From assembly GCA_036939755.1 (NCBI GenBank), contig JALLAZ010000214.1, positions 1-19,352 on the forward strand: a DNA stretch of 19,352 bases. The letters run 5' to 3'. Positions 1 through 9,442 of the stretch are shown here, in pieces. Numbering within the stretch: the first letter of the stretch is position 1; every line of letters starts with the position of its first letter. Source of the DNA: Stephanodiscus triporus (lineage: Eukaryota; Bacillariophyta; Thalassiosirophyceae; Thalassiosirales; Thalassiosiraceae). The notes under the pieces are model-generated. The model was given only the letters and a program-made list of their open reading frames with translations. It ran no database searches and was not told the origin of the DNA. Position numbers and translations under genes: made by a program.

Positions 1-437
1 GCCGCTGCATACAACCATCAGCCAACATGCTATGCAATACGTCTCTGTCATTAAAACTAGAGTATATAATTATTGCTCTTACTCTATTTCTAGCTTTTAA
101 AAGCACAGCGCATTGTGTTGACACACGCTGTGCAGTTTTTGTTCTTCGTCATGAAAACGCCATATCTTCATTCACGACCGGAGGTCACTTTTTAGGTCAT
201 TTCGTTAACAGACTTTCTCCGGAGTATCGTAGTACGAGTCAGGAATGACCGACGGGTCACAAGGAGGCCGGCCGCAGGAGCAGAGGGGATAGGAGATGAT
301 ACAACATAGAGAGAGTAAACACAACTGGGGAACAACACAACCCCGCGGATCCGAACGCCGGAAGAACAAAGTCGCAGTGCACAGGCGGGAGAGAGAATCG
401 AGGGAGAGAGAGAGAGGGGGGGGAGGGACAAGAAAAG
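1..437. other. Upstream region of the FkbM-like gene
   Basis: There is no convincing gene here. An open frame at 27-248 (+) encodes 73 residues with a hydrophobic stretch near its start, but it has no recognisable domain and is short enough to be chance. Positions 386-426 form a purine tract of GA repeats and G runs ending 11 bases before the ATG at 438, probably within the 5' untranslated leader. The element at 224-237 is listed separately. No TATA box is obvious. Confidence 0.5.
224..237 (+). promoter_or_regulatory. Candidate upstream motif GTATCGTAGTACGA, copy 1
   Basis: This 14-base string occurs identically at 10502-10515, just upstream of the C2-domain gene. A shorter GTATCGTAG is also present near 14623, in the 3' flank of that gene. 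Sharing between the flanks of two unrelated genes suggests a regulatory or core-promoter element. That is inference; no factor is assigned. Confidence 0.3.
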
Positions 438-1701
438 ATGACGTCCGCCGCGAATCGCGCCGCGAAGGCCCTGATGGGTGCCAGTCGGAATCGTCCGTCG
501 AGGAGCATGTCCCAGCCCGCGGGGCTATCGTCGTCGTTGACCTCGGGCGGATGTTCGACGGGGGGGGTGGATGTCTCGTCCTCCTCGCGCACGACCGATG
601 ATGCTCCGCCGCCACCTCCTAACCCCCCCCCGCGCGACGGATCGTCCGGGAATGATAGGAGCGGCGGGGGGGGGGGCGGCCCGCCGGGATTCATGCGCGA
701 CCTTCAATCGCAGTACGAGTCGCTCTCCGAGAGGCTCGCGCGGGAGGTCGCGTCGTCTTCGTCGTCGTCGTCGGTGAAGAACAAGAGGGGGGGTCGCGGC
801 AAGAGTCCCAAAAGCAAGGGCGAGTCGCGGAGGGTTCGATGGGCGGAGACCGCCCGCATCGCGTCGACGATGGATCGTACCGGCGGGGGAGGGGGGGGAG
901 ACTACGACGAAAACGACGCGATGGTGCCGCGATCGACCGCGGAAATCCTCGGCGATCTATTCGCGAGGAAGTACACGCTCCCGATATTCCTCCTGATGAC
1001 GACCGGAATCTTCCTATTGGTGCATTTGGCGGGAGGTCCGAACGACGATAGCCTCGCGCGTTACTCGACGTCGTCGTCGTCGTCGCAGCAACAACAACAG
1101 ACCTCGCCGGGCATGATACCGGGAGGAGCGACTAGGAGCGGCAGCCTCGAGGACGTATGTGAGTTCGGATGTACTTTCTCCTTCCATTCTCCCTCGCTTT
1201 GTTTTTTTTGTCTTTCGTCCCCTCGCGAGGTTCGGTTCCTCACGTGTCCTTTCCCCACCCCCCCCCTCCCCTTCCCCCGTTTTCGTACCGCACAAGTGTT
1301 CTCGTTTACGCCCAACGCCGTGAACATCGAATCCCTCTCCCCGACCATGCTCGCCATACATCACACGACGCCGAAGATATCGCCGATCACGGCGGGATCC
1401 TCGCCGGGTTCAGTTGGCGGGAGCGCGGAAGACGTCGGGAACGAGCCCGGATGGATCATCGTCGAGACGGTGTCCGGTGTCATCGGCGGCGCCGCGGTGT
1501 CGGACGCGGTCGAGTTAGGTGACGAGGGCGGCAAGGCGGGGTTGAAGTGGGGCTACGGCATCGGTGGGTGTTTTTCTTCGTTCGTTCGTTCGTTCCTTCG
1601 TGTGTGTTTTTATCTTTTCGGATACGTCATATTATATGCTCACGCGCGCTCGTCGTTTACACCCCCATCCGCCTCCATTCCGAAACCCCACGTGCGAATA
1701 C

Positions 1702-1738
<37 letters not shown>

Positions 1739-1877
1739 TAATCTTCGGGACCAGGCGTGCCCACTCCCGATCCTGCGTTGTTGCTTTCCGCGAAAGACGA
1801 CGGCAGTCCGACCACGTTGAAATGGGGCTACGCCCCCGGAGGTAAGTTCCGCCGGCCCCGCGTGGGGAAACCCCTCG

Positions 1878-1927
<50 letters not shown>

Positions 1928-4328
1928 CGCCCCGCTTTTTCTCACATCGCCGACTATTTCCGCTCTTCCCCGATCGACGTTCATGACACGACGCCGTCCC
2001 GACCCCCCCCCCCCCCCCCCCTCGCGCGCGCGTATGATGTTATCATCCGCATTCAATCGCAGTGCCTACGCCCGATCCAGCACCATTGGCGGGCGTCGAC
2101 CAGGGCTCGCAGGCTGCCCTCGTTTGGAATTATCCGCCCGGTACGTTTTTCGCGCCTCGTGTCGATTCGACACTCCGATCGATGGGTCGCATTATCATCG
2201 TTGATTTAGCAGCCTTGCTATCCTCACATGCCCGAGTCCCGACGATTATCGATCGGATCGTTTTGTCATCTGTTATTATAATATTTTCTCGCTCCCCAGG
2301 CGTACCAACACCCAATCCCGCGCTCCTGGTCGAAATAGCTCCACCTTTTGCCTCGACGCCCGAAGATGGCTCGCCAACCACTCTGAAATGGGGCGGGGTG
2401 AATAGCCCGGACAAGGCTGTGGGCAACCCCACCACTCTCAAATGGGAATATCCCCCCGAGGTGCCGACTCCTGACCCGGCGTTGTTGAAGGGCGTGCCGG
2501 ATCAGTTGGTATGGGGCTATCCCCCGGGGGTGCCCACTCCAGGTAAGCATAAGAATGGAAATGGAAAATAATGTCGCCTATGACTGGGCGTTGGCGCGGC
2601 ATTATCTTACTCACACACGTCCCCTTGCCCAAACGTCGCATTATCACGCCGTGCCCAGATCCCATCCTGCTCGAAGACGCTGGCGAGGCCGATGCACTTG
2701 TTTGGGGCTATCCGCCCGGAGTGCCCACGCCCGATCCCGCACTCTTGGCGGCTGGCGGCGAAGAGACCGTCGGATGGGGGTGAGTGACCCTGCCGCGTGG
2801 ATATTGCAAGATTCGGTAAAACGGCATCGTCGACTCCCTTCTTTCGTTGCTCACGTTGCTTGTTGTGACATTCAGATATCCCCCGGGAGAACCGACCCCC
2901 GATCCGGCCCTCCTCAACGGCGGCGTGGTAGGCGGTACGGAGTCGCCCACCAAGCGCAACGTCGAGACAGGGATGGCGCCACCCTCCACGAAGCCGACGA
3001 AGCACGCTGGGCCACCGGTGACACTAAAACTGGACTTGACCCCTCAAACTGTGAGACCCGCAATCGAGGATGCGTATCCGCCAGGTGAGTCACCGCCAGG
3101 AGATGGCGGACCATACGCGCCTAGACCCCCCACGGCACCTCTCATCCCGGTGGATCACAATGGCAACCTGGTCGAGGTCGCTCCTGCGCCGAAAGGTCCC
3201 CGTCCGTCCGGCAGCGGTGGCCAACGTCCGAAGGTCAACCTGCAACCGTACAACGGACCGGGGGGGTTCCAGGTCGTGGGGTCTAATCCCGACTTTTCGG
3301 ACCCCGACTACAACGGTCCGAATGGGTACACCATAGATCAAATCGGCTTCAATGGGGGGATGGTCATCCCCCAGGTGCAGAGCTCGTGCGGATGCTGCTG
3401 CTGTAATTGTGGCGGGGGATCGGTTGGTGGTATCGCCGAGCGAGGCATGGTTGTGCCCTTGACAAGCCAGGGATACGCGCAGCACATGACCCGAAGTGGT
3501 GGTATCCAAGGCATGCTAGATGGCAATGGCCAGCTCGTCTCGATCTTCCCCGGCTCAATGGCGTCCAGCGAAACGCTCGGATGTCCCTGGGATTGTCTCA
3601 TTGACGAAACAGTCCCAACAAAGGGACGCTCGCACGAAGACGTTGCTCTGTATGAAATCTTCTACACGAACCCACTGAACTGTTGTGGAACGATCGTCGA
3701 AGTTGGTGCCGGCGATGGAGTGCAGCATAGCACTTCGTTCTTTTTCGAGAAAGGAATGAACTGGACAACCCACCTTATAGAAGCTGATCCGCTTGCGTAT
3801 GAAAGGATTGCCGATAACAGAAGTGGCAGAAAGGCGATAGCCACCAATGGAGCCTTCTGCCAAGAGGGTCCATACCTGTATTTCGATGAGGAATCTCACA
3901 CCTTCCAAGGTCTCACCTCTGAGGATGATCATTCGTCCGAATTAATGAGTAAGGACTTCGTGGTCACGAACTCCACGAGCAAAGTCGATTGTGTACGGCT
4001 CGATACAGTGCTGGCCGGCATTGATCATGTCAATGTCATGATCATACGAGTCAAGGGCGATCCATGGGCGGTAATACGCACCATGGATTGGAACGTTCGT
4101 GTTGATATTTGGGTGATACTGATGGGACAGAAGGATGGCGTCTCGCACGATACCGCACGCGCCGCGCTCAGGCTACATGATTACGTCCCCGCTGCGTGGG
4201 ATATCAAGCTCTGGTGTGATGAAACGCCCACAAACTGCATGGAGAACGAGGTTTGGTTACGGAAGAACTTCAACCCGATACGCCAGCCCTTGCTGCAGGA
4301 TCATAGAAGCCTGCGGGGGAGGAATTAA
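438..4328 (+). CDS. Type II membrane protein with exon-encoded VPTPDPALL repeats and C-terminal FkbM-like methyltransferase domain
   Basis: The spliced model uses exons 438-1158, 1297-1563, 1755-1841, 2063-2140, 2300-2542, 2659-2779 and 2876-4328. It totals 2970 bases, giving 989 residues plus TAA. All introns are GT-AG; introns 1-5 are phase 1 and the last is phase 2. Residues 1-177 are Ser/Gly/Pro-rich and basic, from triplet repeats. A membrane anchor spans about 181-200, so the rest should lie in the lumen or outside the cell. Then come seven VPTPDPALL-like units alternating with L-x-WGYPPG, a Gly/Asn/Pro-rich linker, and a cysteine cluster (C677, C679-C682, C684). The last 230 or so residues resemble FkbM-family SAM-dependent methyltransferases: motif I IVEVGAGDG at 779-787, then LIEADP, then a DCVRLDTVL stretch. 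The usual acidic DVEG-like site reads RVKGD (897-901), so activity is uncertain. Such proteins often methylate glycans; the substrate here is unknown. The start is the first ATG after the purine leader. Exon 1 length and splice choices are predictions. Confidence 0.82.
751..773 (+). repeat. TCG triplet microsatellite in exon 1 (poly-Ser)
   Basis: Repeated TCG/TCT codons encode a serine run in the cytosolic N terminus of the FkbM-like protein. A second TCG tract followed by CAG/CAA codons lies at about 1064-1100 and gives Ser then Gln runs just after the membrane anchor. Both should vary in length between alleles. Confidence 0.7.
1705..1733. repeat. (TA)n microsatellite in intron 2
   Basis: An alternating TA tract lies close to the 3' end of intron 2 (1564-1754). 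The same intron starts with a TTCG tandem tract near 1576-1597. Confidence 0.9.
1881..1924. repeat. (CT)n microsatellite in intron 3
   Basis: An almost uninterrupted run of CT dinucleotides lies just inside intron 3 (1842-2062). It is the reverse complement in kind of the GA tract in the leader at 386-426, so the two could pair in the pre-mRNA. Confidence 0.95.
2003..2021. repeat. Poly-C run followed by CG alternation in intron 3
   Basis: Nineteen consecutive C residues are followed by a short TCGCGCGCGCG stretch, upstream of the acceptor at 2061-2062. The homopolymer is prone to length error, in replication or in assembly. Confidence 0.9.
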
Positions 4329-4618
4329 AATCATCTTTGTCCTAGGTACTTATGTTGGTTTAAATTAGAACATCAGTAATTAGTGTGTACCACCTTGATA
4401 ACTTTGTTTGGACGCAGATCGGGCAGTGAGAGAGCGAGGGGAAGGCAAGCGGAAAAATTATTTAAATTTTTCGGGAGCGAGAAGGAAGATGAGGCTTGGA
4501 GTCTCATTCGATCTCGCTCTTTCGATTCGCGCCGAACCGATTGACTTACCTTCGCGACCGAATGGAGTAGATTCTACAAATAGAACGGAAACCGTTCCAC
4601 TATCCTGCTAAGGAAACA
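4329..4618. other. Flank between the FkbM-like gene and Gag: 3' UTR and probable retroelement leader
   Basis: No gene is supported here. The left end of the retroelement must lie in this interval or before it, but I could not find a terminal repeat pair or target-site duplication. An AT-rich imperfect palindrome sits at about 4453-4471. A stem of GAGCGAGA (4475-4482) against TCTCGCTC (4512-4519), with an inner ATGAG/CTCAT pair (4489-4493 and 4503-4507), could form a hairpin in the Gag leader. Confidence 0.4.
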
Positions 4619-6609
4619 ATGGCTACCACCACCTGGCTCAAATGGTTCATTAACCATGCCAACAACGACGCAGGCAACAGAAACTTGCAGGCTTTTAGCG
4701 ACATCCTCAGCTCCGAATCAACTGAAGCCGACAAACTACGATCATTGGTTGAAGAAATCGACACAGTTATTTTAGCGGCCAACGCAAACAACAACATCAT
4801 GATCATGCATTCACCTAAGAATCTTGGAGGAACGAGGTCTCGTCCCGATAACAAAGTCGTTTGCATGATCGGGATGGGAGCTAAAGCTGTGAGCGTCCAA
4901 ATCGATCTCAACACTGCCCTCGCAAACTGCAACATCGTCGTCCCAACTGCCCAAGAGCTCGCCGAGTGCAGGACAGCCCAAGACGTCGCTGACATCCCAG
5001 TTCCAGGTAATGCTGGACTCGTCGGTTTCGAAGGTTCGGCAGTCTTCATCCCAGGACCAGTCCTTCGGGACGCAATCCTAAATGCCAACACGACGAACCC
5101 AGCCGAATTAATCCCGATCGTCTCAGCAGCAGCGAGAGCTTTCAATCTAGAGCATGTGGCAGAGACCATGAACGGAAACGCAGAAACCCACGCCGACGAT
5201 CTCAACGCATGGCTTTACGGTGTCCGCATGGGCTCAATCACGGAGACAAGGTACTCCGTTCTCCCTGATGACCAGGAAATCTCCCTTTTCAGCACAGGGA
5301 GACACCGCGCTTGCATTTCTCGAGGTGGAGGAGCAACGATAAACGACCCCGACCCAGCCGACAATGTTTCTGTTCTCCAACAACTCGCAGCGGCCATCTC
5401 AACTCAAAACGAAGAGGCAGCGGAATCTAACAATCTCCGCCGCAATGAACTCACACGTCAGATCAACCGCGACGAAGAGAAGAAAAATCGCTTCAAAAAG
5501 ATCCACCCGAGCATCCTCAAAATGATCAGCCGCGCAGCTGCAACAAGCTCAACGGACGAGAACGAATTCTTTCCCGCCGGATTCACGCGCTTCATCAATC
5601 AGGAAAATGTCGGCATGGCCCAATACGACCTTGTCCATCAATTTAAGGAACTAGGTTTCCCCGACGTCGCCTTTGCATCGGGTACCACGCAAGCCCTTTA
5701 CATTGGCGAGTTCCTTTTTGCTGACTCTAGCACTCCGAGCAACTTCACAATCTTCGCGTTCCACGAACAAGAGCCGAACGCGGATAACCGCCAGCACGAG
5801 CATCTCATCTGTCATCTGATTCAAGTTGAAGGACAGAAGAAAACACTGGACGAGATCAAAGCGTCGTTGAAGCAATCGGTCCACGTACCTACGGACTTCA
5901 ACGGTCTTGGCACTCAAATCCAGCTTTTTGCAGCAGCGGCCTCCATCTTTTTCGGCGAAGAAAGCATTTGCACAACGAGTCTCAAACAACTGCTCATTGT
6001 TCTAAGTCGCAACAAGAAGAGTTTCCGAGACCTGCCAAAATCCTTTTCGCTGTGGATAAAAGAGTGCAACGCTGGCTCAAAATGTGTGAACTCGCACATA
6101 TCTCTCGCAGCCAAGTCAACGATAATGTCCTCAATTTTGATGACTTAATTGATGGAGTCCTCAACGGCACCTTTCATTTGACTCTTCCTGCGACGTTCAA
6201 ACTGCAACAAAGAGCTCTCACGTCCGCTCCATCCATCGGTGGATCCGACGACTCCGGCGACAGCAAAGAATCTAGCGGAGCAAAGGAGCCAGGGAAAGGA
6301 CGAGGAAACAAACGCAAAAGCGGTGACGGCAACGGCAACGCCATAAAGAACTCATCGCAGGTCGAGGAGTTCAAGTTACTCCAGGGCGAAACGTGGAAGG
6401 ACAATTTCGCATCGATTCTTCCTCACGATCGCCCCAACTGGAATCCAAAGGAGAAAATTTGCGCCCGCTTCCACATCAAAGGCGACTGCTTCGATAACTG
6501 TTCGAGGAAGTCGAGCCACGTCACAAGTGACAATTTCCCCAGCGACAAACGAGCCGAATTCGCCACATTCATGGCAAGGTGCCGAGAGGAGAAGAAGAAG
6601 TCAGCTTGA
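4619..6609 (+). pseudogene. Gag-like ORF1 of the DIRS-type element, frameshifted
   Basis: The first frame runs 4619-6148 from ATG (MATTTWLKWF...). After about 6040 the sensible frame is another one, continuing through VQRWLKMCELAH and DDLIDGVLNGTFH to the stop at 6607-6609, so one base appears lost, or a small out-of-frame deletion occurred, around 6037-6050. The body is a long alpha-helical nucleocapsid-type protein. Near the C terminus is a C-x8-C-x3-C-x5-H cluster (KICARFHIKGDCFDNC then SRKSSH, about 6456-6520), preceded by a Lys/Gly/Ser-rich linker. This looks like a nucleic-acid-binding zinc knuckle. Role (known for such elements): packaging of element RNA. The stop at 6607-6609 lies 126 bases before ORF2. 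Confidence 0.75.
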
Positions 6610-6735
6610 CTCCTCGGGTCGGGGCCTAGCGGCGTCCGACCACCAGAAAAACCTCCCGACCTACCTTTCCCTTTTGAAGCATCGACGGCAACAACGGAAA
6701 CCATCGTACGAGTTGAACAAGCACAACTTCCACCG

Positions 6736-9442
6736 ATGACTCACCGGGTTATGCCAACACCTCCCAACGTTCCAAATCCATGGATCATCAACGTCTCTCA
6801 GACACCGAAAACAAACGCACGTCGTGATGCAACATTAGCAACATCGACTCAACACATGACACAACTACTCGGTGAGTTCTTCGACTCACCTTGTAACCTG
6901 TCTTCGCCGCTCGAGAGAGACGAACACGACACCCCGCAACCGTCACCCGAATGGCCCAACGACCTCATCTGCAAGATAAAACAGGTCATCGCTACATCAT
7001 GCGAAACCCCATCAGCACCCGAGTTCAGCTTCGAATTCACAGAGGAGGGAAAAGCACACAACCTCAACATCCTGAGGAAGTACAATTTTGACCTCGGACG
7101 AGCAATCGACGCGCAACAGAGTTCATCACTCGGCTACGGCAAAGAGTTCAAACCCTCGGCCGTCCTCGAAGACGTTTTCTGCCTTCACCCTCTGTGGCCA
7201 CGAATGAAGTCCATCCTCGAGAACGGAAGCAAATGGCCCGTCACAAACATAAGCGACGATGAGCGACAGAACAACATTCACGACGCTCTCGCGTTCCGAA
7301 ATCATAAGGGTGCAACTGCCAAACCAGAACTCCTCAAAAAGCTAATAGCAAAGGATGTGAAGTACGGCTACAGCCTCCCGATTCCTTTGGAGCACGTTAC
7401 TTCCATCCCAGGACTCGTGATGGCACCCATGAACATTATGGCTCAAAACACAATCGACGAATTCGGACGAATAGTTCCAAAGGACTGCCTCACCCACGAT
7501 CAAAGCTGGAAGTGGAGCTCAGGCACTTCCGTCAACAGTCGCATCCAGAAAGAACTTCTCCAATCGACACGATACGGTTTCTGCATCCGTCGAATTATTA
7601 ACTGGGCAGTCGCGGCGAGGCGAAAATTCCCAGGGCATCGAATTCTGGTGACAAAGATCGATTACAAATCAGCCTATCGTCGCGGGACATTGCACTACAC
7701 GACAGCCCTCCAGACTGCAATGCAACTGCCCGAAGAGCAAACCGCCGTCATCACCCTCCGGCACACTTTCGGCGGCGCACCGTGTCCTTTCGAGTGGGGC
7801 ATTGTGTCTGAATCGATCTGCGATCTGGCCAACGCGCTACTTGAATGCGATGGCGACTGGGACCCCGGCGAACTGCACTCCAATGCAACACGAAATTCCC
7901 GATCGGCAATACCTCCCAGATGACGTACCTTTTGCTTCAGGGAGGGAACTCATCGTCGACATACCCGTCGACAGCCGTGGCTACATCGATGTTTATATCG
8001 ACAACACGACAGGGCTCACAATTGACGTTCCCAAATCAGGAAACGCGGAGAGACTCGCAGCGGCAATTCCCCTCGCAATCGAGGTAGCAGCCCGTCCTAC
8101 CGACGACAACGAACCAATCCCCCGAGAGCCTATGGTCGCAAGGGATAAGCTGAAAGCAGAAGGAGGCCTCTCTGAGACGAAAGTGATCCTCGGCTGGCAT
8201 TTCAACTTTCGGACACTTACCGTCACGCTTCCCGAGCACAAATTCATCGCGTGGTCAACAGAGATCCACAGAATGATCGACACTGGCAAGACATCCAAAA
8301 AAGACCTCAAATCGACAATCGGCCGAATGGGACACGTCGGCTTCATCATTCCATGGGTTTTCCATTTTCTGAGCCGACTCAGATCCCTCCTCGCACGGGC
8401 CCAAAATAGACGAGTCATCTCGATCAACGACACGTGCAAGAACGACCTAAAGCTGATGATATCGATATTAGACAAGGCGAGAAAAGGAATTGACATGAAC
8501 CTACTTGCCTTTCGATCACCAGATCGAATCTATTATTCTGATTCGTGCCCTCACGGACTCGGGGGATACAGCGACCAAGGTTCGGCCTGGCGGTTCCAAA
8601 TTCCCGATGATCTGCTCTTCCGAGCATCGAACAATCTGCTCGAATTCCTGGCAGCAATTATTACGCCATGGATCGACATAATCAACGGCCGCCTCAACCC
8701 CGGCGACTGCGCGCTTTCGATGACCGACAGCACGACAGCTGAAGGTTGGATGCGAAAATCGAACTTTTGCGAAGACGGCATCAACCCCATCCAAGCAAGA
8801 GTACGCGCTGACGCAGCTCGGAAATACGCCGAAGTTTTCATGAACGCGGACGTGAAAGGATACAGTCAGTGGTTTGCGGGGAAACAGAACAACGTCGCAG
8901 ACGCTCTCTCTCGGGAGTGGCACAGATCCAACGACGAACTCACCTTCATCCTGCACTCTCTTTTCCCGACCCAGATGCCCGTCCATGTCGAGATATCACC
9001 GCTGCCCAAAGAGATCAGCTCCTGGCTGACATCACTGCTGCGGCAATTGCCCGTGAGCGAGCAGTTACGCGAGCAACACACGACGGCGAAGCTCGCGCAT
9101 GGTGACACTGGACAGCCTACTGCAAGTCCATCAGTTGCAGCGACCCCTTCTTGGACACCCTCGCTCGCAATGAGCGAATCGTCCTGCTCAGAGCGTTTGC
9201 AATGGCTATCCGGGAAGGACGATTCTCGAACAACCGCAATGAAACACTGGTTGAGGGGACAGTCCGCGGTACCATATCACATGTGGTACAGGCCTTCCGG
9301 TCAGCAGGTCGGCAAAATCCCACGAAGGACGAGGACCACGAGCTTAGCGTCCTTTTATCGCGACAATTCCGCGCCTTCAGAAACGACGATCCTCAACAGC
9401 AACAGCAAAAGGCTATTCCCTTCATCGCCCTCGACGAACTAG
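6736..9442 (+). pseudogene. Reverse transcriptase-RNase H ORF2 of the DIRS-type element, frameshifted
   Basis: The first frame is open 6736-7923. It carries the N-terminal extension and RT fingers/palm up to KIDYKSAYRRG (catalytic Asp region, near 7658-7690) and TLRHTFGGAPCPFEWG. Near 7880 the frame shifts and coding continues to the stop at 9442 with HEIPDRQYLPDD, the palm motif DVYIDNTTG (about 7988-8014), and RNase H motifs YYSDSCPHGLGGYSD, NLLEFLAAII, MTDSTTAEGWM and NVADALSR. The second Asp expected in the YxDD box is Asn (AAC at 8003-8005), which should abolish polymerisation. Its last 570 or so bases overlap the recombinase frame. No host function is suggested. Confidence 0.8.

Larger units (their letters stand above)
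1755..2915 (+). repeat. Seven tandem VPTPDPALL/WGYPPG coding units spread over exons 3-7
   Basis: The first half of the unit, (V/E)PTP(D/N)P(A/I)(L/P)L, appears at 1757-1783, 2065-2088 (its first Val is split by intron 3), 2302-2328, 2461-2487, 2530-2542 joined to 2659-2672, 2721-2747 and 2889-2915. A variable 8-30-residue spacer and a conserved L-x-W-(G/N/E)-Y-x-P-(G/E) follow. Exon 3 (87 bases) and exon 4 (78 bases) each carry exactly one unit and are symmetrical phase 1-1 exons. Exon 5 carries two full units and the start of a third. I know no named domain matching it. A proline-rich extracellular spacer or wall- or matrix-binding repeat is possible. Confidence 0.85.

Noticed and set aside
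27..248. 73-residue frame with a signal-peptide-like hydrophobic start
   Set aside because: It is short, has no domain, lies in a probable promoter region, and its tail is unremarkable; chance cannot be excluded.
257..694. Minus-strand proline-rich frame
   Set aside because: It is the complement of G-rich codons in exon 1 and the leader of the FkbM-like gene; its composition explains it fully.
1757..2209. Separate gene starting at a GTG codon (PTPDPALL...)
   Set aside because: It reads through CT and poly-C introns; the repeat exons join in phase to the upstream and downstream exons instead.
3085..3099. Functional 15-base intron
   Set aside because: Far too short to splice with these sites; kept only as a possible intron relic.
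8869..9105. Independent small gene of 78 residues
   Set aside because: It is the N-terminal part of the recombinase frame, cut off by the TGA at 9103-9105.
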